From assembly GCA_028710415.1 (NCBI GenBank), contig JAQTUE010000001.1:124001-188000 (forward strand): DNA of 64,000 bases. Reading direction: 5' to 3'. The notes below the pieces were generated by a model. That model had not been told where the DNA came from. It ran no database searches and saw only the letters and a list, made by a program, of their open reading frames with translations. The first letter of the stretch is position 1, and each line of letters begins with the position of its first letter. Below are positions 59,362 to 64,000 of this stretch, piece by piece. Source of the stretch: Paludibacter sp. Its GTDB lineage: Bacteria; Bacteroidota; Bacteroidia; Bacteroidales; Paludibacteraceae. A program made the position numbers and the translations under genes.

Positions 59362-60093
59362 TTACCTTTCTGCTATTTGATTGTTTCTTCCGTATGTAGT
59401 CTTTTTTGCCACTACTACAATGCTCTTTGAAGGAGTTTCGTTCATAATGACTGTCTTTTCAACTACCTGGTTCTTTTTATTCTCAACGACTATCTTTTGT
59501 AAGTCCTTTTTTTCGTAACCAATCATTTGGGTGGACAGTTTATATTCGCCCGGTTTTACATTGTTGATTATAAATTCGCCATTATCGTTACATACGGCAC
59601 CGGTGACAAACTTATCTGTTTTTGAATCTTTCAAAACGGCTGTTGCAAATTCTACCGGTTGGTTGTTTTCGTCCATTACCTGGCCTTTAATAATTCCGGT
59701 TGCTTTCTTTTTTGCCACTACTACAATACTCTTTGAAGGAGTTTCGTTCATAACGACTTTCTTTTCAACTACCTGGTTTTTATTAGTTGCAACGACTATT
59801 TTTGGTAAGTCCTTTTTCTCGTAACCAATCATTTGGGTGGAAAGTTTATATTCGCCCGGTTTTACATCATTGATTACAAATTCACCTTTGTTGTTAGAAA
59901 TAGTTCCGGTTACAAACTTATTTGTTTTTGAATCTTTCAATACTGCTGTTGCATATTCAACAGGTTGGTTGTTTTCGTCCATCACCTGACCTTTAATAAC
60001 TCCGGAAGCATTTACATAAGATACGAAAGAAAAGAATGCTAAACCTGATACTACCAACATTCTTTTAACCTGGAAATTAATAGTTGTTTTCAT
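59362..60093 (-). CDS. Exported protein with two carboxypeptidase-regulatory-like domains
   Basis: 243 residues: a signal sequence (RMLVVSGLAFFSFVSYVNA) then two nearly identical copies of a CarboxypepD_reg-like beta domain at about residues 31-128 and 133-230, period 102. Each starts GxIKGQVMDENNQPVE and ends NETPSKSIVVVAKK. Such domains normally form the N-terminus of SusC-like receptors; here they stand alone. The two copies differ at only a few residues, so the duplication is recent. It may bind a surface partner or act as a TonB-receptor-like adaptor; this is inference. Confidence 0.85.
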   Translation of the reverse strand: MKTTINFQVKRMLVVSGLAFFSFVSYVNASGVIKGQVMDENNQPVEYATAVLKDSKTNKFVTGTISNNKGEFVINDVKPGEYKLSTQMIGYEKKDLPKIVVATNKNQVVEKKVVMNETPSKSIVVVAKKKATGIIKGQVMDENNQPVEFATAVLKDSKTDKFVTGAVCNDNGEFIINNVKPGEYKLSTQMIGYEKKDLQKIVVENKKNQVVEKTVIMNETPSKSIVVVAKKTTYGRNNQIAER

Positions 60094-60127
60094 AATTGTA
60101 ATTTATTTGGTTATTTAAGTTTTTGGT

Positions 60128-60443
60128 TTATTTTCTGAAATAATCAGATTGTGTTCTATAATGACTTGTTTTTTGATATTTTCTTACATCAGAAATTGTT
60201 ATTTTATTATTAGACGTTTCAATAAGTTTGTTTGGATTTATTAGATTGAAATTAGTTGAATTATTTTTTGTCTTCGTTCAGATCTTCTGTTTTAGAAAGA
60301 CTTATTTCAGGAACTAATATTACATCAAATTCTCTTATTTGTATATTAGACGATACGACTTCTTGATTTGGATTTACCGGATTGCAAATAATTTTATTTT
60401 TTATACTTTGCACTTTGAAGGACTTGGTTTGAGTACTATATCC
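60128..60443 (-). pseudogene. Frameshifted small gene truncated near the REPIN-like element
   Basis: Two overlapping coding-like frames. The upstream one (stop at 60261, open to 60443) includes NPVNPNQEVVSSNIQIREFD and VILVPEISLSKTEDLNED. The downstream one (open from 60277, stop at 60128) includes NLINPNKLIETSNNKITISD and VRKYQKTSHYRTQSDYF. Deleting one base in the A6 run at about 60264-60269 fuses them. No ATG is present; a GTG at 60411 is possible. The 5' part stops 30 bp before the repeat element, which may have replaced it. Confidence 0.45.
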
Positions 60444-60472
60444 TCATAAAAAGAAAATAATTGTCAACAATG

Positions 60473-60681
60473 TGTCCTAAAGCGATAAAAATAGGTTTCG
60501 GTGCTCTGCACCTTTCATTATTTTTCATTCAATAATTTCTACCAAAATATCGGAGCTATGCTCCTGGTGTTGGCATTGTAAAGGGACAGCGTCCCGACAG
60601 TTTGGTAGAAATAAATATCAAAAACGAATAAAAAAGGTGCAGAGCACCGAAAGTTAAAAGCAAAAATTACGTCTTAGGACA
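60473..60681. repeat. REPIN-like structured element, complete copy
   Basis: A 209-bp imperfect inverted repeat bounded by TGTCCTAA and TTAGGACA. It contains four hairpins, each with a 5-bp stem and 3-nt loop: GGTGCTCTGCACC (60500-60512), GGAGCTATGCTCC (60552-60564), GGGACAGCGTCCC (60583-60595) and GGTGCAGAGCACC (60636-60648). CTACCAAA and its complement TTTGGTAG flank the centre. A half copy is at 9338-9434. Confidence 0.9.
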
Positions 60682-60781
60682 ATATGCGGAAAATCATAAA
60701 AAAGAATATTCTTATTGCATTCTGATAAGGAAGATTAGATGGAAAAACAGTAACTTTGCACCTCAAATAAATGATTGAATT

Positions 60782-61669
60782 ATGCTTTTCCTGAATCCTA
60801 AATCCTTCTCATTCTCCGCACTATTGTTGATGCTTTCCATACTGATGATATCCTGTAATGGAAATACCCCCACTGATACAAAATCATCTGCAGGGTATCT
60901 TACAAAGGTATTCAGTTATGTCTATGCACCCGGGCAGCATTCATTACTGGCCAAGCCTGCCGATACAAGCAATGTCGTAGGTGAACCGAATAATAATAAA
61001 GGCTGGTTGTACCTGGGAGGTTTTGGAGGGTATGTAGTGGCTGGGTTCGATCACAATGTTGTGAATGGTGATGGTGATGATTTTGAAGTCTATGCCCTGC
61101 AGGGTGCTTCCCCCGAACCCGGCATAGTCTATGTGATGCCTGATACGAATGGGGATGGGCTACCCAATGAAACCTGGTATGAACTGAAAGGCAATCAGTT
61201 TGCCAACAGCCACCGGAACTATTGGGTGCGTTATTACAAAGCAGCAACTGCTACCTCAAACATAACCTGGAAAGACAGTGAAGGCACAAAGGGTGAATTG
61301 ATCTCCCACTATAATGGGGATTATTCTGCCGGCTGGTGGTGGCCTGCTTCAACCACCGATAGCATAACCTTCCACGGTACCCGGTTGCCCGATGCCTACG
61401 ATAATAATTCAAATGCCACTACCGAGTACTGGTCAGTTCCTCAAACACGTTTCGCTTGGGGATATGCCAAAAACTTATACGGGACGGATTATGATGCTTC
61501 TATAGGAGCCAATAAGTTTGATATTGCAAATGCTGTGGATTCTTTAGGGAATGCAGTAGTCCTTCCGAATATCCGTTTTATCAAAGTACAGACAGCAGTA
61601 TTGCAACAGGCAGGATGGTTGAATGAAGTCTCAACGGAAATAAGAGGGGCTAAGGATTTAAGGAAGTAG
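60782..61669 (+). CDS. Surface lipoprotein of unknown function
   Basis: 295 residues with a lipobox (LMISC, Cys near 25). The mature protein is a beta-rich domain with YVYAPGQH, GWLYLGGFGGYVVAGFDH, the Asp-rich NGDGDDFEVYA, PDTNGDGLPNETWYELKG (calcium-loop-like DTNGDG) and FIKVQTAVLQQAGWLNE. It resembles the Bacteroidetes cell-surface proteins often annotated as PKD or cell surface protein, some of which lie in vitamin B12 uptake loci. No btuB or riboswitch is visible here, so that link is not supported. It is monocistronic. Confidence 0.75.
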   Translation: MLFLNPKSFSFSALLLMLSILMISCNGNTPTDTKSSAGYLTKVFSYVYAPGQHSLLAKPADTSNVVGEPNNNKGWLYLGGFGGYVVAGFDHNVVNGDGDDFEVYALQGASPEPGIVYVMPDTNGDGLPNETWYELKGNQFANSHRNYWVRYYKAATATSNITWKDSEGTKGELISHYNGDYSAGWWWPASTTDSITFHGTRLPDAYDNNSNATTEYWSVPQTRFAWGYAKNLYGTDYDASIGANKFDIANAVDSLGNAVVLPNIRFIKVQTAVLQQAGWLNEVSTEIRGAKDLRK

Positions 61670-61694
61670 GTAGTAGGTAGTAGGTAGTAAGTAG
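61667..61694 (+). repeat. Heptameric array starting in the stop codon
   Basis: TAGGTAG three times and TAAGTAG once, in exact 7-bp register. The first TAG is the stop codon of the lipoprotein gene. Confidence 0.9.
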
Positions 61695-61764
61695 ATGATG
61701 AATAAGTAGTTGACAGTGATAGATATAGGCAATCCTCTCTTTTAAATACAACTAATTCGAATAA

Positions 61765-62010
61765 TTAATTTTTAATCATAGGTACGCTATTTGTATAGAG
61801 TATTTCAGGATCTAAATCTGCTTCATTTTCCCATTCTATAGTGTCAAAGCTAATCCTGACAGTGTTAAATTTGGCTACATCCCTTAATTCCTTGAATATC
61901 CCGGTATCTAACAACGGATTCATGTCAAATTGCCTGACTTCTCCATTTTCAAAAGTGAGTATCAAGTGGTAGTCAGGGGTCGGTTTTACACTTTTTATTG
62001 CTAAATACAT
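61765..62010 (-). CDS. DUF2442 domain protein, unpaired
   Basis: An 81-residue cytosolic protein: MYLAIKSVKPTPDYHLILTF, ENGEVRQFDMNPLLDTGIF, FNTVRISFDTIEWENEADLDPEILY. This matches DUF2442 more canonically than the copy at 6823. No DUF4160 gene is adjacent. It is 23 bp downstream of a pentapeptide-repeat gene on the same strand. Function unknown. Confidence 0.87.
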   Translation of the reverse strand: MYLAIKSVKPTPDYHLILTFENGEVRQFDMNPLLDTGIFKELRDVAKFNTVRISFDTIEWENEADLDPEILYTNSVPMIKN

Positions 62011-62033
62011 AAATAGAATTAGTCTCAGTATTT

Positions 62034-62594
62034 TTATTCAATCTCAATCCTGTATTTATCCAGCAATCCCACAACCCCCATTCTTGAGAAGCGGGCTTTT
62101 GTAATCCTGTTCTGTTCGGGGTCGATGGAATAATTAAAGGAGCTGCGGAAATCAGCTTTCTCAAGTATGGTCTTCTGGAAAATTATCCGTTGCATATCGC
62201 AGTTATCGAATACAGCTGCGGTCATATCTGCTTCGGTAAAATCAGTTTCCTGCAGGTTGCAATTTTTAAAGCGGGTCTTTTTCAGTTTCAGTTTATAGAA
62301 TACTGCCAGCTTCAGGACGCAGTTCTCAAAATCCAGGGAAAGCAGAAAGGGGTTGCATTCCTCGAATTGAACTCCCAATAGCTTGCAGCCAATGAAATGA
62401 ATGTCGTTCAGGGCTGTATTCTTCATTTTGGCAAGGCTGAAATCGCAGCTGTCAAAAGTGCACTCCCGGAAGGTGATGTGTGATATGTCCCCGTTGTGAA
62501 AATTACAATTCACAAACCTGCAGTTCTCGTATTCTCCCCTGGGCAGATTGTCAACAGTATAATCAACGCGCTCAAAAAGTATGTTCTCAGTCAA
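62034..62594 (-). CDS. Pentapeptide-repeat protein
   Basis: A 186-residue right-handed quadrilateral beta helix: repeats such as CRFVNCNF, CTFDSCDF, ENCVLKLAVF, TRFKNCNLQETDFTEADM and CDMQRIIFQ run from about residue 20 to 160. A short helical tail FSRMGVVGLLDKYRIEIE follows. Qnr and similar proteins that shield gyrase share this fold and tail, but the sequence does not prove a gyrase link. Cytosolic, start at ATG 62594; it probably shares a transcript with the DUF2442 gene. Confidence 0.88.
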   Translation of the reverse strand: MTENILFERVDYTVDNLPRGEYENCRFVNCNFHNGDISHITFRECTFDSCDFSLAKMKNTALNDIHFIGCKLLGVQFEECNPFLLSLDFENCVLKLAVFYKLKLKKTRFKNCNLQETDFTEADMTAAVFDNCDMQRIIFQKTILEKADFRSSFNYSIDPEQNRITKARFSRMGVVGLLDKYRIEIE

Positions 62595-62714
62595 TTTTAG
62601 GAGTATTTAATGTGTCTGCAAAAATAGTCATTTGATTTTATAAACCCGGATAAGTATATAAAAAAAGAGAATCACTATCCGTAATCCCCGCGTTTAATTG
62701 ATTTCTAATACTGA

Positions 62715-63347
62715 TTATTCAAATAGCCAGACCCCTTTTTGATGATAGGTGGCGTCATTGAGCTGCTGAATCATGAATGAAGCAACATTAGCCCTCGATA
62801 TGGTAGGGCTTCCTTTGATCTTTATTTTTTCATACCCATGTTTTATTTCCCCTGTCAGCATGCCGTCGGTCAGGCTTCCGGGTCGTACTAATGTCCATTG
62901 AAGCTTGCTGCTTTTAATGATGTTCTCATTGGTGTTGTGATCCGCCAGGGTAACCCGTAACAGCATTTTTAGTAATATAAACCTCATGGGTTGGGCAATC
63001 ATATCGCCACTCTCGTTTGCGCCCAGGCTTGATAAATATATAAACCGGTGCACTTTTGTAATCTCCATGATAGACACAATATTCCGAATGCCCACCATTA
63101 CTTCGGTTGCATGCTTTGATAACGATCCTCCACCCAGAGCTGAAATACATGCATCGGCACCGGTAATAGCATCTTTCATTTTCAGGGTTTCATTCAGGTT
63201 CCCCACCACAATTTTCAACTTCGGGTTCTCAATCCGTATCGTACCCGCCCGGCGTATATAGGCTACAACCTGGTATCCTTTGGCTAACGCTTGTTCAACC
63301 AACAGGATTCCCGTTTTGCCATTCGCACCGAAAATAACTACTTTCAT
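62715..63347 (-). CDS. NAD(P)-binding atypical SDR (NmrA/YwnB-like)
   Basis: A 210-residue single-domain Rossmann protein: MKVVIFGANGKTGILLVEQAL with the GxxGxxG nucleotide-binding loop, then VAYIRR, DACISALGGGSL, YLSSLGANESG and WTLVRPGSLTDG. It lacks the YxxxK catalytic pair of classical SDRs, so it may be a redox sensor or reductase with NADPH. ATG at 63347 fits the family start; the frame is open to 63401. It lies in tandem with a related gene at 63542. Confidence 0.88.
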   Translation of the reverse strand: MKVVIFGANGKTGILLVEQALAKGYQVVAYIRRAGTIRIENPKLKIVVGNLNETLKMKDAITGADACISALGGGSLSKHATEVMVGIRNIVSIMEITKVHRFIYLSSLGANESGDMIAQPMRFILLKMLLRVTLADHNTNENIIKSSKLQWTLVRPGSLTDGMLTGEIKHGYEKIKIKGSPTISRANVASFMIQQLNDATYHQKGVWLFE

Positions 63348-63541
63348 ATTGTAATTTTTTAAATATAGAGAATGATTCAATTTGAAATGAATTGAGTTCA
63401 TTTATATATTCAACACATTCACTATCTAAAAGTTTCGAGCTACTGAAAAATATATTTATAAAAAAAGAGAATTACTTGAAGTAACTCTCTTAATCAAAAA
63501 CCTTACAGTAGTTCAAAATACATTGCATGCAATAGAATAAA

Positions 63542-64000
63542 TTAAACCGTTTTGAAAGGTCTAAATTTTGTTTTCTCTCTAAAAATAAATTCTCTCAGTG
63601 TGCCTGGCTTTTTTCCTGTTATTCTTTCAAATGAATCGGAAATACGTGGTTCTTTTTGGAAACGTGGTATGAAATGAAGCAGGATCATCACAATGATCAT
63701 TCCGGTAGGAACACTTTCTTTCTTTTTAATCTGATAGAATTTAAAAGGATTGATGTTGATATATTCAATATTTTCTCCGGTAATTTTATTCAGTAAAGTC
63801 GTTACAGTAGGAAAATTCTCATTTTCTGTTCCTGTAAGTTCGATAGCCTGATTTTTATAGGTGTCAAATGATTCCAACAACTTAGCTGCAACAGCGCCTA
63901 TATCCTCAACATCAATCCAGTTGAATTTGGCATTTCCGGCAGGCAGGATAATCTGACGTTTAAGTTGAATGTCCCTGATCAAGGTTGTTGTCAGGTTTTG
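63542..64000 (-). CDS. NmrA-like NAD(P)-binding protein, partial at right edge
   Basis: The C-terminal 152 codons of an NmrA / azoreductase-like protein, running off the window. FNWIDVEDIGAVAAKLLES, NQAIELTGTENENFPTVTTLL and KKPGTLREFIFREKTKF are the usual C-terminal signatures, with DIG after the active loop. The Rossmann start lies outside. Together with the gene at 62715 it forms a small cluster of NAD(P)-binding proteins. Confidence 0.82.
   Translation of the reverse strand, partial: QNLTTTLIRDIQLKRQIILPAGNAKFNWIDVEDIGAVAAKLLESFDTYKNQAIELTGTENENFPTVTTLLNKITGENIEYININPFKFYQIKKKESVPTGMIIVMILLHFIPRFQKEPRISDSFERITGKKPGTLREFIFREKTKFRPFKTV

Larger units (their letters stand above)
60094..60781. 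other. Repeat-rich intergenic region
   Basis: Contains a frameshifted gene remnant on the minus strand, then the complete REPIN-like element. A TAACTTTG box at 60751-60758 may serve the lipoprotein gene at 60782. Confidence 0.6.

Noticed and set aside
60684..60725. Short plus-strand frame MRKIIKKNILIAF that looks like the start of a signal peptide
   Set aside because: Stops after 13 codons and has no continuation in the next frames.
60782..61669. Assignment of the lipoprotein to vitamin B12 capture
   Set aside because: Only general resemblance to surface proteins in B12 loci. No btuB, btuG or cobalamin riboswitch is present.

Overview
The window is a stretch of chromosome from a bacterium of the phylum Bacteroidetes, most likely an environmental member of the order Bacteroidales. 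The evidence is gene content and signals. There is a type IX secretion C-terminal domain on a multicopper oxidase. Families almost restricted to the phylum are present (DUF4296, DUF4834, DUF2027-Smr, a histone H1-like basic protein). Bacteroidetes-type promoters (TTG, about 20 bp, TAnnTTTG) precede several genes. The species cannot be named from sequence reading alone.

Layout. 1-6218 (minus): an operon-like run of gyrB, a LOG-family nucleotide hydrolase, a cytosolic GH16-like protein without catalytic acids, a fused KdsA-KdsC protein, and kdsD cut by the left edge; together these give most of the Kdo sugar supply for lipopolysaccharide. 6559-9203: a DUF4160/DUF2442 pair, a small secreted protein, a DRE-TIM aldolase and an AroQ-type chorismate mutase. 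9986-18205: htpG, a secreted multicopper oxidase, and a VIT-VWA-TonB protein. 18257-21213: a two-gene cassette (DUF4143 ATPase plus an unknown helical protein) bounded by two identical 54-bp palindromic direct repeats. 21368-27857: pnp, a lipoprotein, dacB, birA, DUF4834 and metF. 28127-32326: a GH28 lipoprotein, a tocopherol-cyclase-like protein, an SDR and a membrane protein. 32411-38516: ileS, a DksA-like protein, lspA, DUF4296 and a barrel-less amidohydrolase relative. 39581-47691: histone-like protein, gap, a Fic protein with a repeat operator, tRNA-Ser, tatD, guaA and mreB. 48026-57644: two DUF2157-like membrane proteins, queA, a KimA-like potassium permease with KdpD/KdpE-like regulators, and DUF2027-Smr. 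57906-64000: an M64 peptidase, a duplicated carboxypeptidase-regulatory protein, a lipoprotein, DUF2442, a pentapeptide-repeat protein and two NAD(P)-binding proteins, the last cut by the right edge.

Most genes are housekeeping. The unusual material lies in repeats. Heptameric (7-bp) tandem arrays sit at gene 3' ends and, at kdsA-kdsC, form the coding linker of a gene fusion. AT-rich inverted arrays fill whole intergenic gaps next to gyrB and the M64 gene. A REPIN-like structured element occurs once complete and once as a half copy. The Fic gene has four tandem 24-bp units directly behind its promoter. The DUF4143 cassette flanked by identical palindromes looks like a discrete inserted unit and is the best candidate for an undescribed mobile or conflict-related module.
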